Positions 45,809 to 55,320 are shown, counted from the first letter of the stretch. The stretch: DNA of 64,000 nucleotides from Candidatus Ulvibacter alkanivorans (GCF_003333325.1 NZ_QOLC01000025.1:27804-91803), one strand, 5' to 3'. A program made the numbers and translations. The notes: a model not told the origin generated them from the letters alone.

Positions 45809-46096
45809 ATGTCTAAAAAGAATTGGCCCCTTTGGGAAATATTTGTTAGAAGTAAAAACGGTCTGGAGCATCGTCACTTCGGAAGTTTGCATGCCGCAGA
45901 CGCAGAAATGGCACTTGAGAATGCCCGAGATGTATATACACGCCGAAACGAAGGCGTGAGTATTTGGGTCGTTGAAAGTAAACACATTACCGCTTCAAAT
46001 CCGGAAGATAATGGCGAACTTTTCGAACCTGCACAAGATAAGGTGTACCGTCACCCTACCTTCTACGATCTTCCAGATGATGTAAAACATATGTAA
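45809..46096 (+). CDS. paaB: 1,2-phenylacetyl-CoA epoxidase subunit PaaB
   Basis: 95 residues, the normal size. This small subunit is needed for assembly or electron transfer in the epoxidase complex. Typical sequence: WPLWEIFVRSKNGLEHRHFG, then HAADAEMALENARDVYTRR, GVSIWVVES and the closing YRHPTFYDLPDDVKHM. It is flanked by paaA and paaC with short gaps (57 and 15 bases). Confidence 0.96.
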   Translation: MSKKNWPLWEIFVRSKNGLEHRHFGSLHAADAEMALENARDVYTRRNEGVSIWVVESKHITASNPEDNGELFEPAQDKVYRHPTFYDLPDDVKHM

Positions 46097-46111
46097 AGCG
46101 CCTAACCGACG

Positions 46112-46864
46112 ATGAATCAAGATTTGTACAATTATATAATAGGCATTGCCGACAACACCCTTATTCTAGCACAACGACTTGGGGAATTATGCGGTCATGG
46201 CCCAAGCTTAGAAACCGATATTGCACTTACCAATATATCGTTAGACATGTTGGGTCAAACGCGAAGTTATTACCAATACGCAGCAAAAGTTGCCGGTGGT
46301 GATAAAACCGAGGACGATATTGCTTTTTTGCGTATCGAACGCGAATACAGAAATGTGTTAATGGTTGAACAACCTAATACCCATTTCGGATTTGTGATCG
46401 CACGTCAGTTTTTATTCGATGTGTATCACTTAATGCTAATGGAAGGACTTCAAAACAGTAAGGATGAAACGCTGGTTGCCATCGCTAATAAAGGAATAAA
46501 AGAAGTGAGCTATCACAAGCGATTTTCTTCAGACTGGATACGACGATTGGGCGATGGAACCGAAGAGAGTAAAGCGAAGATCCAAGAAGCGATCGACTCG
46601 CTTTGGCGCTATACCGACGAACTTTTCGATCATACCGAATCAGACGAAAAAATGATCGCTGAAGGCATTGGTGTTGACGTTTCAAAACTGAAAGAGACGT
46701 ATTATGAAAACGTTTCCGAAGTGCTAAAAGAAGCAACCCTAGAGGTGCCGGAACGTAAATACTTTACGCGCGGAGGTAAAAACGGAGTCCATACCGAACA
46801 TATGGGTTATTTGTTAGCCGATTTGCAGTATATGCAGCGCACCTACCCAAATATGACGTGGTAG
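46112..46864 (+). CDS. paaC: 1,2-phenylacetyl-CoA epoxidase subunit PaaC
   Basis: 250 residues. The structural, ferritin-like partner of PaaA, forming the heterotetrameric or larger PaaAC core; it lacks a working diiron site in studied relatives. Features: the N-terminal ADNTLILAQRLGELCGHGP, DIALTNISLDMLGQTRSYY, and the late YFTRGGKNGVHTEHMGYLLAD. It is followed by a 114-base gap before paaD with no recognisable gene, promoter or hairpin. Confidence 0.96.
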   Translation: MNQDLYNYIIGIADNTLILAQRLGELCGHGPSLETDIALTNISLDMLGQTRSYYQYAAKVAGGDKTEDDIAFLRIEREYRNVLMVEQPNTHFGFVIARQFLFDVYHLMLMEGLQNSKDETLVAIANKGIKEVSYHKRFSSDWIRRLGDGTEESKAKIQEAIDSLWRYTDELFDHTESDEKMIAEGIGVDVSKLKETYYENVSEVLKEATLEVPERKYFTRGGKNGVHTEHMGYLLADLQYMQRTYPNMTW

Positions 46865-46978
46865 TTCGTGCAGCAGTTTCTATTTGACACAATGAATAGG
46901 AACAATCCCCCAAATTTTTTAGGCTTAAACAGTAGCAGGGCCAGTCGTCTTGAATAAAAGATTAGAAAGTAAATAAAA

Positions 46979-47479
46979 TTGATAACCGAAACAGCACATA
47001 TCGATTCCCATCTTATACCGGTACTGGAAACGGTTTCAGATCCGGAGATTCCTGTGTTGTCGGTATTGGATTTGGGCGTAATTCGTGAAGCCACAGAGAA
47101 GGACGGACACGTAACTATTAAATTAACACCCACCTACTCGGGCTGTCCCGCCATGGATGTAATAGGCGATGATCTTAGAAAAGCTTTTTCCGAAGTGGGA
47201 AAAACCGCAAGTATTGAACTAGTATTGGCACCGGCATGGAGCACCGATTGGATTAGTGAGGAGGGATTAAAGAAAATGGAAGCATACGGGATCGCACGTC
47301 CGCTAAGCGAAACGGCCGATAAGGATGTGCTTTTGGGCAACAAGAAATTAGTGCGTTGTACCAATTGTGGAAGTACCAATACACATCTGGTAAGTCAGTT
47401 TGGGTCGACCGCATGCAAAGCACTTTTTAAATGTGACGATTGTCAAGAACCATTCGATTATTTTAAATGTTTAAAGTAG
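46979..47479 (+). CDS. paaD: Phenylacetate degradation protein PaaD
   Basis: 166 residues from a TTG at 46979 (ITETAHIDSH); the next ATG is far inside the conserved domain, so a TTG start is required. Residues about 10-90 are a MIP18/DUF59 domain of iron-sulfur cluster assembly type (DPEIPVLSVLDLGVIREA, PTYSGCPAMDVIGDD). The C-terminus has a zinc-ribbon-like set of cysteines (CTNCGSTN and CDDCQEPFDYFKC). PaaD is thought to help mature the epoxidase iron centres. Between paaC and paaG in the operon. Confidence 0.95.
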   Translation: MITETAHIDSHLIPVLETVSDPEIPVLSVLDLGVIREATEKDGHVTIKLTPTYSGCPAMDVIGDDLRKAFSEVGKTASIELVLAPAWSTDWISEEGLKKMEAYGIARPLSETADKDVLLGNKKLVRCTNCGSTNTHLVSQFGSTACKALFKCDDCQEPFDYFKCLK

Positions 47480-47526
47480 TAGGCAAACACAACTATGTGG
47501 TTGCAGCTTAATATAGACTAACAATA

Positions 47527-48309
47527 ATGAGTAGATCAATAGAAAAAAATATAAACAACGGCGTTGCAACCTTAACTTTAAATCGCCCAGAAACATTCAA
47601 TAGCTTTAATCGAGAGATGGCGTTGTTGCTTCAGGAAGCGCTTAAAGCGTGCGAGAACGATTCAGACATTAGAGCGATCGTATTAGTTGGGAATGGCAAG
47701 GCGTTTTGCGCGGGACAAGATCTTAAAGAGGTGACAACCCCCGACCTCAATCCGGGTTTTAAGAAGATACTCGAAGAACACTATAATCCCATTATCAAAC
47801 AAATAAGAACTATTGAAAAACCCATTATTGCTGCAGTAAATGGGGTGGCAGCAGGTGCTGGTGCTAATATTGCATTGGCGTGTGATATTGTCTTGGCTTC
47901 GGAAAAAGCGAGCTTTATTCAAGCCTTTAGTAAAATAGGATTGATCCCTGATAGTGGTGGAACGTTCTTTTTACCACGAATAATTGGTTTTCAGAAGGCA
48001 TCGGCCTTAATGATGTTAGGCGATAAGGTAACTGCCCAAGAAGCAGAGCAGCTGGGAATGGTGTATAAGGTGATTGCTTCGGAAGAATTTATGGAAACTG
48101 TACAAACATTGGCCACTACCGTGGCACAAATGCCAACCAAGGCCTTAGGACTTACAAAGCGGTTGATGAATGCATCTATGACCAATGATCTTAGCGCACA
48201 ACTGGCAATGGAGTCGAAATTGCAAATAGAATCTGCTCAAAGTGAGGACTACCAAGAAGGAGTAAATGCGTTCGTCGAAAAACGCAAACCGAAATTTAAA
48301 GGAAAATAA
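47527..48309 (+). CDS. paaG: Enoyl-CoA hydratase/isomerase, ring-epoxide isomerase
   Basis: 260 residues with the crotonase fold. The most likely role is isomerising ring-1,2-epoxyphenylacetyl-CoA to the oxepin form, the step after PaaABCE. The oxyanion-hole segments are KAFCAGQDLKEV and AAVNGVAAGAGANIALACDIV. The catalytic aspartate is in GLIPDSGGTFFLPR, a PaaG-like position. PaaF, the other crotonase here, is encoded further downstream, so role assignment between the two rests on similarity and order. A half-site ACTAACAAT lies just before its ATG. Confidence 0.88.
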   Translation: MSRSIEKNINNGVATLTLNRPETFNSFNREMALLLQEALKACENDSDIRAIVLVGNGKAFCAGQDLKEVTTPDLNPGFKKILEEHYNPIIKQIRTIEKPIIAAVNGVAAGAGANIALACDIVLASEKASFIQAFSKIGLIPDSGGTFFLPRIIGFQKASALMMLGDKVTAQEAEQLGMVYKVIASEEFMETVQTLATTVAQMPTKALGLTKRLMNASMTNDLSAQLAMESKLQIESAQSEDYQEGVNAFVEKRKPKFKGK

Positions 48310-48351
48310 TATTCAATAGCAGAGAAAAAAGAGAACAGAGAACTAAAATAT

Positions 48352-49524
48352 ATGATCAAGAAAGTTGGGATAATTGGAAGTGGAACTATGGGTTCTGGAA
48401 TCGCGCAAGTAGCTGCTACTGCAGGTTGCACGGTTAAACTCTACGATACTTCGACCGAAGCACTTCAAAAAGCCGAACTGGCCCTTAAGAAGATAATGAG
48501 TCGTCTGGTGGAAAAGGGTCGTATCGACAGTGATGAGAAGAACAGGATAGAAAGCAATATAAGCTATGTCAATTCATTAAAAGAGTTGGGAGATTCAGAT
48601 CTTACGATCGAAGCCATAGTGGAGAGCTTAAAGATTAAGAAGCAAGTATTTCAAGAATTAGAAGGTTATGTGTCGAAACGAACCATCATTGCTTCAAACA
48701 CCTCTTCGTTGTCTATTGCTTCCATTGCTGCTGCTTTAGATAAGCCGTCTCGTTGCGTCGGAATCCACTTCTTTAATCCGGCACCTCTTATGAAGCTAGT
48801 TGAGGTGATTCCATCGATACAGACTTCAGAGAAGATATTACAACAATCGGTGGCGACGATCAAAGAATGGGGTAAGACGGTTGCGGTGGCCAAAGACACG
48901 CCTGGATTTATCGTAAATCGCGTTGCACGACCCTTCTACGGCGAATCATTGCGCATTTATGAAGAAGGTATAGCCGATTTCCCAACCATCGATTGGGCGT
49001 TGAAATCGTTAGGAGGATTTAGGATGGGACCCTTTGAGCTCATGGATTTTATTGGAAATGATGTAAATTATACGGTAACCGAAACAGTTTTTGAAGCTTT
49101 TTATTACGACCCGCGTTATAAGCCTTCATTTACTCAAAAACGGTTTGCAGAAGCAGGTTACCTTGGAAGAAAAAGTGGAAAGGGATACTATGATTACACA
49201 ACCGATGCCGATAATCCAACACCAACGGAGGATGTAGCCTTGGCACATCATATTTTTGACAGGGTGTTGGTAATGCTCATTAATGAAGCCGCCGATGCAT
49301 TGTTTTGGAATATTGCTTCTGCAGAAGACATCGATAACGCAATGACCAAGGGAGTAAATTATCCTAAGGGATTACTGGCGTGGGCCGATGAGAAAGGCAT
49401 CGATTGGTGTGTGGAAAAATTAGATGATCTCTATAATGAGTACCACGAAGATCGATATCGTTGTTCACCCATCTTACGAAAAATGAAGAACGAAGGAAAG
49501 ACATTTTTTAACGAAACGAATTAA
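48352..49524 (+). CDS. paaH: 3-hydroxyacyl-CoA dehydrogenase
   Basis: 390 residues. It oxidises 3-hydroxyadipyl-CoA with NAD+. The N-terminal Rossmann motif is GIIGSGTMGSGIAQVAATAG. The hydroxyacyl-CoA signature includes NTSSLSIASIA and GIHFFNPAPLMKLVEVI with the catalytic histidine, then KDTPGFIVNRVARPFYGE. A second 3HCDH C-terminal repeat follows (LMINEAADALFWNIASAEDID). Its stop is immediately followed by the paaI start, indicating translational coupling. Confidence 0.94.
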   Translation: MIKKVGIIGSGTMGSGIAQVAATAGCTVKLYDTSTEALQKAELALKKIMSRLVEKGRIDSDEKNRIESNISYVNSLKELGDSDLTIEAIVESLKIKKQVFQELEGYVSKRTIIASNTSSLSIASIAAALDKPSRCVGIHFFNPAPLMKLVEVIPSIQTSEKILQQSVATIKEWGKTVAVAKDTPGFIVNRVARPFYGESLRIYEEGIADFPTIDWALKSLGGFRMGPFELMDFIGNDVNYTVTETVFEAFYYDPRYKPSFTQKRFAEAGYLGRKSGKGYYDYTTDADNPTPTEDVALAHHIFDRVLVMLINEAADALFWNIASAEDIDNAMTKGVNYPKGLLAWADEKGIDWCVEKLDDLYNEYHEDRYRCSPILRKMKNEGKTFFNETN

Positions 49525-49962
49525 ATGAATACCGATCCACATTTGAACAAAAAGCTTAAAGCTGAGGAGATACCGAAAAAAATGCTCAATCAAGATGCAT
49601 TTAGTCAATGGTTAGGCATCGAGATCTTAGAAGTGGAAAAAGGACGCTGTAAAGTTGCGATGACACTCCGAAAAGAGATGTTGAACAGCATGGGAAAAGC
49701 ACATGGCGGTATAAGCTACTCTCTAGCCGACACAGCCTTTGGTTTTGCTGCAAATACGCACGGAAAATTTGCGGTGTCTATCGAGACGTCTATAAATCAC
49801 ATTGAAGCATTGAATGAGGGCGATTACCTAACCGCCGAATCGGTTATTGAAAAAGTAAATACCAAACTAGGATTCAACATTGTCGAAGTGAAGCGAGGCG
49901 ATGAGCTTGTCGCACTGTTTAAAGGTGTGGTGTATCGAACAGCAAAGGATTGGGAGAACTAA
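49525..49962 (+). CDS. paaI: Hydroxyphenylacetyl-CoA thioesterase
   Basis: 145 residues, a hotdog-fold thioesterase that removes CoA from dead-end (hydroxy)phenylacetyl-CoA intermediates. The active-site helix segment is AHGGISYSLADTAFGFAAN, and the central strands include VSIETSINHIEALNEGDYL. It begins on the base after the paaH stop codon. Cytosolic, likely tetrameric by family. Confidence 0.94.
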   Translation: MNTDPHLNKKLKAEEIPKKMLNQDAFSQWLGIEILEVEKGRCKVAMTLRKEMLNSMGKAHGGISYSLADTAFGFAANTHGKFAVSIETSINHIEALNEGDYLTAESVIEKVNTKLGFNIVEVKRGDELVALFKGVVYRTAKDWEN

Positions 49963-50019
49963 AACAATTGGGTAGGTCGCAAAATGAACAAGTAAGTTGT
50001 ACTTAAAAAAAATAAAATT

Positions 50020-51231
50020 TTGAAAGAATCATATATCATTGACGGGATACGTACTCCCATTGGAAATTATAAAGGAAGCTTAAGCACGATTCGAACCGAT
50101 GATCTTGCGGCCTTGGTCATAGAAACCGTTGTGAAACGAAATCCAAACATCCCCAAGGAAGCATTCGACGATGTGATATTAGGCTGTGCCAACCAAGCGG
50201 GAGAAGACAATAGAAATGTGGCTCGAATGGCGCTGCTGCTGGCAGGACTGCCCTTCACCGTACCCGGTGAAACAGTCAATAGACTGTGCAGCAGCGGCCT
50301 CTCTGCTATCATTCACGCCAATAGGGCGATAAAAGCAGGGGATGGAGACCTCTTTATTTCAGGAGGTGTAGAGAATATGACTAGAGGTCCTTACGTGATC
50401 GCAAAACCTTCATCTGCATTTGGAACCGATGCTAAAATGTACGACTCAAGTTTTGGCTGGCGCTTCGTTAACAAAAAGATGCACGATATGTACGGAACAG
50501 ACGGCATGGGAAACACTGCCGAAAATCTGGTTGAAAAACACAAGATCACACGAGAAGATCAGGATGCATTCGCGTATTGGAGTCAGATGAAAGCTGCAAA
50601 AGCACAAGCATCCGGCAGATTGGCAAAAGAAATTGTGGCGGTTGAAATTCCACAACGCAAAAAAGATCCGATCATTTTCAAGGACGACGAGTTCATTAAG
50701 CCTAATACCACTAAAGAAATTCTGGCAAAATTGCGCCCTGCTTTCAAAAAAGACGGAAGTGTAACAGCCGGTAATGCTTCCGGATTGAACGATGGAGCTG
50801 CAGCAACTATAATTGCTTCGGAAGCTGCTGTTAAAAATTACAATCTGAATCCGTTAGCGCGCATTGTAAGTTCAGCAGTGGTTGGTGTAGAGCCGCGAAT
50901 TATGGGAATAGGCCCGGTAGAAGCGAGTAATAAAGCGCTAGAAAAAGCCGGACTGACCATGCAAGATATGGACGTTATCGAACTAAATGAAGCATTTGCC
51001 TCTCAAGCCTTGGCTTGTATCCGTGAGTGGGGTCTTAAAGATGATGACCCAAGGATCAACCCTAATGGTGGCTCCATTGCCATTGGTCATCCATTGGGAG
51101 TAACCGGAGCACGCTTAGCGTATTCTGCCGCACTCGAATTAAAGGAAACCGGTAAACGATATGCATTAATAACTATGTGTGTTGGTGTCGGACAAGGTTA
51201 TGCGGCAGTGATCGAAAATGTTTCTAACTAA
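50020..51231 (+). CDS. paaJ: 3-oxoadipyl-CoA/3-oxo-5,6-dehydrosuberyl-CoA thiolase
   Basis: 403 residues from a TTG at 50020 (KESYIIDGIRTPIG, the normal start region of thiolases). It cleaves 3-oxoadipyl-CoA to succinyl-CoA and acetyl-CoA. Catalytic residues are Cys90 in NRLCSSGLSAI, the histidine in GHPLGVTGAR and the second cysteine in MCVGVGQGYA. The N-terminal initiation codon is unusual but the family alignment starts exactly there. It precedes paaZ by 50 bases. Confidence 0.94.
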   Translation: MKESYIIDGIRTPIGNYKGSLSTIRTDDLAALVIETVVKRNPNIPKEAFDDVILGCANQAGEDNRNVARMALLLAGLPFTVPGETVNRLCSSGLSAIIHANRAIKAGDGDLFISGGVENMTRGPYVIAKPSSAFGTDAKMYDSSFGWRFVNKKMHDMYGTDGMGNTAENLVEKHKITREDQDAFAYWSQMKAAKAQASGRLAKEIVAVEIPQRKKDPIIFKDDEFIKPNTTKEILAKLRPAFKKDGSVTAGNASGLNDGAAATIIASEAAVKNYNLNPLARIVSSAVVGVEPRIMGIGPVEASNKALEKAGLTMQDMDVIELNEAFASQALACIREWGLKDDDPRINPNGGSIAIGHPLGVTGARLAYSAALELKETGKRYALITMCVGVGQGYAAVIENVSN

Positions 51232-51281
51232 TAATTTAATTTTTTATCCGGAAATGGGATCAAAAAGTATAAAGACAACCT

Positions 51282-53825
51282 ATGAATAAAACGCAACATT
51301 ACGTACAAGGACAATGGACCGAAGGTAAAGGTGAGGGGAGTCCAATATTAGACTCTGTCACAGGAGAACATTTCACCTCGGTGACTACCGAAGGCTTGGA
51401 CATTCCGGAGATACTGAATTATGGAAGAGAAAACGGCAACACGCTGCGTAAAATGACCTTTCAGGAGCGTGGTAACATGCTTAAAAGCTTAGCGCTGTAC
51501 TTGACAAAACGAAAGCAACAATTTTACGACATCAGTTATCGAACCGGAGCTACTAAAATTGATAGTTGGATCGATATTGAAGGAGGCTTCGGAAACTTGT
51601 TCGCCAATGCATCACTTCGGAAACTATTTCCTAATCAATCGTATCACGTAGAAGGCGATCCTATCGATCTTTCTCGAGGGGGACGATTTATGGCCCATCA
51701 TATCATGGTGCCGCGTGAAGGTGTTGCCGTTCATATCAATGCCTTTAACTTCCCGGTTTGGGGAATGCTGGAAAAATGCGCCGTCAATTGGATGGCAGGA
51801 ATGCCGGCAGTAGTGCTTCCGGCCCCACAAACAGCCTACTTGACCGAAGCAGTTGTAAAAGAAATTATCTCTTCAGGAATTCTTCCTGAAGGTGCATTGC
51901 AATTAATTAGCGGAACCGCAAAATCCATACTCGATACGGTCGAGTCACAAGATGTCGTGACCTTTACAGGCTCGGCGAGCACGGGTAAAATTCTAAAAAA
52001 ACATCCTAGACTCATAGAAGAATCGGTGCCATTTACGATGGAAGCCGATTCCCTTAACGCAGCGATCTTAGGCGAAGATGCAGTACCTGGCACCCCTGAG
52101 TTCGATCTGTTTATTAAGGAGGTGCGTAACGAAATGACGGTTAAATGTGGACAAAAATGTACGGCAATCCGTCGTATAATTGTTCCGGAAAAATTAGTGG
52201 AAGATGTCCAGATCGCGTTAGGCAAGCAACTAGACAAGGTCACCATTGGAGATCCGCGATTAAAAGAGGTTCGTATGGGCGCATTAGTTAGTGATGCCCA
52301 ACGCCAATCGGTTAAAGAACAAATTGAAAAGATCACACAAACAGCACAGATCGTTTACGGTGATTTTGACGATGCTAAAACCGTAGGTGCCGATGCCCAA
52401 AAAGGCGCATTTGTAAAACCTATTTTGCTGCGTGAAGATGATCCTTTACATAACGAAGCAGCACATATTACAGAAGCCTTCGGACCAGTTAGTACTTTAA
52501 TGCCCTACAGCACCTTAGAAGATGCAATTAAACTGTCCAAAATGGGCAAAGGGTCACTGGTAAGCTCGATCGTTACCAACGATGATACCATCGCGAAAGA
52601 ATATACAGTTTCGGCTGCGACACATCACGGTAGAATACTTATTTTGAATCGTGAAAGCGCCAAACAAAGTACGGGGCACGGTTCACCCTTACCGAACTTG
52701 ATCCATGGTGGTCCCGGACGCGCCGGTGGAGGTGAAGAAATGGGAGGTATGCGCGGTATAAAACATTATTTGCAACGTTGCGCCATCCAAGGATCTCCAA
52801 CCACCCTAACCGAAGTAACCGGTATTTACCAACCCAAGGCAGCCTATAAAAAGACCGAGCAACATCCGTTCGCATATCATTGGGAAGACATTCAGCCGGG
52901 AATGTCATTAGAAACACACAAGCGAACGATCACAGATACCGACATTGTAAACTTCGGAAACCTAACGTGGGATCATTTCTATGCACACACCGACATCACT
53001 TCTTTGGACGGAAGCATTTTTGAAAAACGAACCGCCCATGGATATTTTATCATTTCGGCCGCTGCAGGACTGTTTGTCTATCCCAACAAAGGACCGGTTG
53101 CCGCGAACTACGGACTGGAAGAGTGTAGGTTCTTACGCCCAATTTATCACAACGATACTGTCTATGTCCGACTTACCTGTAAACAAAAGATCGATCGTGA
53201 CCAACGCGGTACCGAATTACCCTCGGGGATCGTAAAATGGTATGTGGAAGTATTCGACGCCAATGTCGATGTCGACGCCCAAGGCAACCCTAAGTCGGAA
53301 GACGAGAATCCGTTGGTGGCCATTGCAACCATACTTACTATGGTTCAGAAGAAACAAACAGTGTTTACTGAGATGACTTCAAAAAACATTAAGAAATACC
53401 TCGATACGCTTTCCGAAGAAACCAAACCACGTTGGGGAACAATGACCGCACAAGGAATGATAGAACATTTGGAGTATACCTATCGTATTGCGGCGAACGA
53501 GATCCAAGATTTTGAGATCGCTACACCCGATAAGTACCTTGAAAAGACCCACGCCACACTCTACAATTATGAAAAGATGCCTAGAGATTACAATTTTCCA
53601 CTTTCCGAAGCATCGAGAATGGATGAACTGAAACATCCCGATCTGGAAACAGCTAAAACTAAAATGTTGGAAGCACGTGAAGAGTATCTAAAGTATTTTA
53701 AAGAGAACCCGGACGCACGTACCAAGAACGTCGTATTTGGCGAATTAAATAAATTTGAATGGTACTTGCTAGAACGCAAACACCTTAATCATCACTTTGA
53801 GCAATTCGGTTTGCTCGATTCATAA
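51282..53825 (+). CDS. paaZ: Bifunctional ring-opening PaaZ with an additional C-terminal DinB/DUF1569-like domain
   Basis: 847 residues; ordinary PaaZ is about 680. Residues 1-515 are an aldehyde dehydrogenase with general base Glu254 and nucleophile Cys293 (KCGQKCTAI). Residues about 530-690 are the MaoC-type oxepin-CoA hydrolase ([24 protein letters not shown]). It opens oxepin-CoA and oxidises the aldehyde. Residues about 697-847 are an extra helical domain with [10 protein letters not shown] (His729) and [14 protein letters not shown] (His834, His837, His838), resembling DUF1569/DinB-type proteins. The fusion is in frame with no stop or frameshift. Confidence 0.93.
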   Translation: MNKTQHYVQGQWTEGKGEGSPILDSVTGEHFTSVTTEGLDIPEILNYGRENGNTLRKMTFQERGNMLKSLALYLTKRKQQFYDISYRTGATKIDSWIDIEGGFGNLFANASLRKLFPNQSYHVEGDPIDLSRGGRFMAHHIMVPREGVAVHINAFNFPVWGMLEKCAVNWMAGMPAVVLPAPQTAYLTEAVVKEIISSGILPEGALQLISGTAKSILDTVESQDVVTFTGSASTGKILKKHPRLIEESVPFTMEADSLNAAILGEDAVPGTPEFDLFIKEVRNEMTVKCGQKCTAIRRIIVPEKLVEDVQIALGKQLDKVTIGDPRLKEVRMGALVSDAQRQSVKEQIEKITQTAQIVYGDFDDAKTVGADAQKGAFVKPILLREDDPLHNEAAHITEAFGPVSTLMPYSTLEDAIKLSKMGKGSLVSSIVTNDDTIAKEYTVSAATHHGRILILNRESAKQSTGHGSPLPNLIHGGPGRAGGGEEMGGMRGIKHYLQRCAIQGSPTTLTEVTGIYQPKAAYKKTEQHPFAYHWEDIQPGMSLETHKRTITDTDIVNFGNLTWDHFYAHTDITSLDGSIFEKRTAHGYFIISAAAGLFVYPNKGPVAANYGLEECRFLRPIYHNDTVYVRLTCKQKIDRDQRGTELPSGIVKWYVEVFDANVDVDAQGNPKSEDENPLVAIATILTMVQKKQTVFTEMTSKNIKKYLDTLSEETKPRWGTMTAQGMIEHLEYTYRIAANEIQDFEIATPDKYLEKTHATLYNYEKMPRDYNFPLSEASRMDELKHPDLETAKTKMLEAREEYLKYFKENPDARTKNVVFGELNKFEWYLLERKHLNHHFEQFGLLDS

Positions 53826-53863
53826 AAACAAAATACGAATAAGCGCAACTAAGCGAAAATACT

Positions 53864-54616
53864 ATGACAAAACCATACGTAAAACAAGACATACAACAAG
53901 GAATAGCAACCATCGAGTTCTTTCATCCTGCACACAATAGCTTGCCGGGAGATATACTTGCAAAACTGGCACAGACCATTACAGATGCGGGTACGAACGA
54001 TGAAGTGAAAGTGATCGTACTAAAAAGTGGTGGAGACCGGACTTTCTGCGCAGGTGCGAGCTTTAAAGAGCTTATAAGCATCAACGATGCCGGAACAGGA
54101 AAAGTATTCTTTAGCGGCTTTGCAAACGTGATCAATGCCATGCGAAAATGTCCAAAGTTTATCATCGGTCGTATTCAAGGAAAAACCGTTGGTGGAGGCG
54201 TCGGAGTAGCTTCAGCTACCGATTATTGCATGGCGACAAAATTTGCAGCCATCAAATTAAGCGAATTGAACATTGGGATCGGACCCTTTGTGGTAGGGCC
54301 GGCCGTAGAACGAAAACTCGGACTTAGCGGAATGTCACAAATAGCCATAGATGCCAATAGCTTTTATGAGGCCGAATGGGCACGCCAAAAAGGACTTTAT
54401 GCCAAGGTATTCGATTCTACCGAAGCACTCGATGAAGCAGTACAAGCATTTGCCGAGCATTTGTGTACCTACAACCCGGAAGCCATGAAAGAAATGAAAA
54501 AAGTATTTTGGAGAGGTACCGAAGACTGGGACGAATTACTAGCCGAACGCGCTGTAATTAGCGGACGCTTGGTGTTGAGCGATTTTACAAAAGAAAAATT
54601 AAAAAGATTTGAATAA
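53864..54616 (+). CDS. paaF: Enoyl-CoA hydratase, probable 2,3-dehydroadipyl-CoA hydratase
   Basis: 250 residues, crotonase family. It likely hydrates 2,3-dehydroadipyl-CoA before PaaH. The oxyanion-hole regions are TFCAGASFKEL and IQGKTVGGGVGVASATDYCM. The glutamate-bearing helix around LSELNIGIGPFVVGPAVERKLG differs from paaG, supporting a different role, though the usual PaaF catalytic glutamates are not fully conserved by eye. Between paaZ and paaY. Assignment is by position and family. Confidence 0.82.
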   Translation: MTKPYVKQDIQQGIATIEFFHPAHNSLPGDILAKLAQTITDAGTNDEVKVIVLKSGGDRTFCAGASFKELISINDAGTGKVFFSGFANVINAMRKCPKFIIGRIQGKTVGGGVGVASATDYCMATKFAAIKLSELNIGIGPFVVGPAVERKLGLSGMSQIAIDANSFYEAEWARQKGLYAKVFDSTEALDEAVQAFAEHLCTYNPEAMKEMKKVFWRGTEDWDELLAERAVISGRLVLSDFTKEKLKRFE

Positions 54617-54633
54617 CAACAGCCTATCCCATC

Positions 54634-55230
54634 ATGATCTATAGCTTTAAAGGACATATCCCGGTGGTGCACGAAAGTAGCTTTGTTCATCCGTTGGCTG
54701 CCGTGACCGGCAATGTCATCATTGGGAAAAATTGCTATGTGGGACCGGGTGCCGCCATTCGTGGCGACTGGGGAGAGATCATCCTTGAAGACGGTGTCAA
54801 TGTTCAGGAAAATTGTACCGTGCATATGTTCCCGGGCAAAAGCATAGTGTTGTCCAGTGGAGCACATGTGGGACACGGCGCGATTATTCATGGGGCCAAC
54901 CTGGGGCGCAATTGCCTTATTGGAATGAACAGCGTGATCATGGATGATGCCGAAATTGGTGAAGAATGCATCGTAGGAGCAATGGCCTTTGTTAAAGCCG
55001 AAACCAAGTTTGCAAAACGACAATTGATCGTGGGCAATCCGGCCAAAGCGATCAAAGAAGTTTCCGAAGAAATGGTCGCTTGGAAAACAGCCGGCACCAA
55101 ATTGTACCAACAGTTGCCAACCGACTGTCACGAGAGCTTGCGAGAAGTAGAACCGCTTCGATCGCTTCCGGAAACTAGACCCGAGCAGGAATCGTTTTAT
55201 GATACACTGCGCGATTTTATGAAGAAGTAA
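54634..55230 (+). CDS. paaY: Hexapeptide-repeat protein PaaY
   Basis: 198 residues with a left-handed beta-helix of hexapeptide repeats (GNVIIGKNCYVGPGAAIRGDWG, then IVLSSGAHVGHGAIIHG). The zinc-binding histidines of gamma-class carbonic-anhydrase-like PaaY are visible in CTVHMF and GHGAIIHG. In studied bacteria it is a thioesterase that clears inhibitory CoA adducts of the pathway. Last gene of the paa operon; the repeat element begins on the base after its stop codon. Confidence 0.93.
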   Translation: MIYSFKGHIPVVHESSFVHPLAAVTGNVIIGKNCYVGPGAAIRGDWGEIILEDGVNVQENCTVHMFPGKSIVLSSGAHVGHGAIIHGANLGRNCLIGMNSVIMDDAEIGEECIVGAMAFVKAETKFAKRQLIVGNPAKAIKEVSEEMVAWKTAGTKLYQQLPTDCHESLREVEPLRSLPETRPEQESFYDTLRDFMKK

Positions 55231-55320
55231 TTGGGCGTTACCCGCCAATGGCGGGTCAGGCCTTCCGCTGTATCTTTTTTGGCCTTACCAAAAAAGGATG
55301 CCGCTGCAGTCCTTAACGCG
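55231..55320. repeat. Interspersed intergenic repeat, copy 2 (GGGCGTT...TAACGC family)
   Basis: It starts TTGGGCGTTACCC, has a CCCGCC/GGCGGG hairpin (55241-55255), then CAGGCCTTCCGCTG, a long ATCTTTTTTGG/CCAAAAAAGGAT hairpin, a TGCCGCTGCAGTCC block and ends TTAACGCG. Order and end words match copy 1 at 42804, while the interior is different enough to show age. It starts directly after the paaY stop and may act as its terminator. Confidence 0.75.

Noticed and set aside
47517..47527. ACTAACAAT before paaG as a second regulator operator
   Set aside because: Only a half-site is present; the second arm does not match and no -7 element is nearby.
55271..55300. T-run/A-run hairpin in repeat copy 2 as a dedicated paaY terminator
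   Set aside because: A comparable hairpin is part of repeat copy 1, where no gene ends nearby, so it belongs to the element. Termination would be a side effect.
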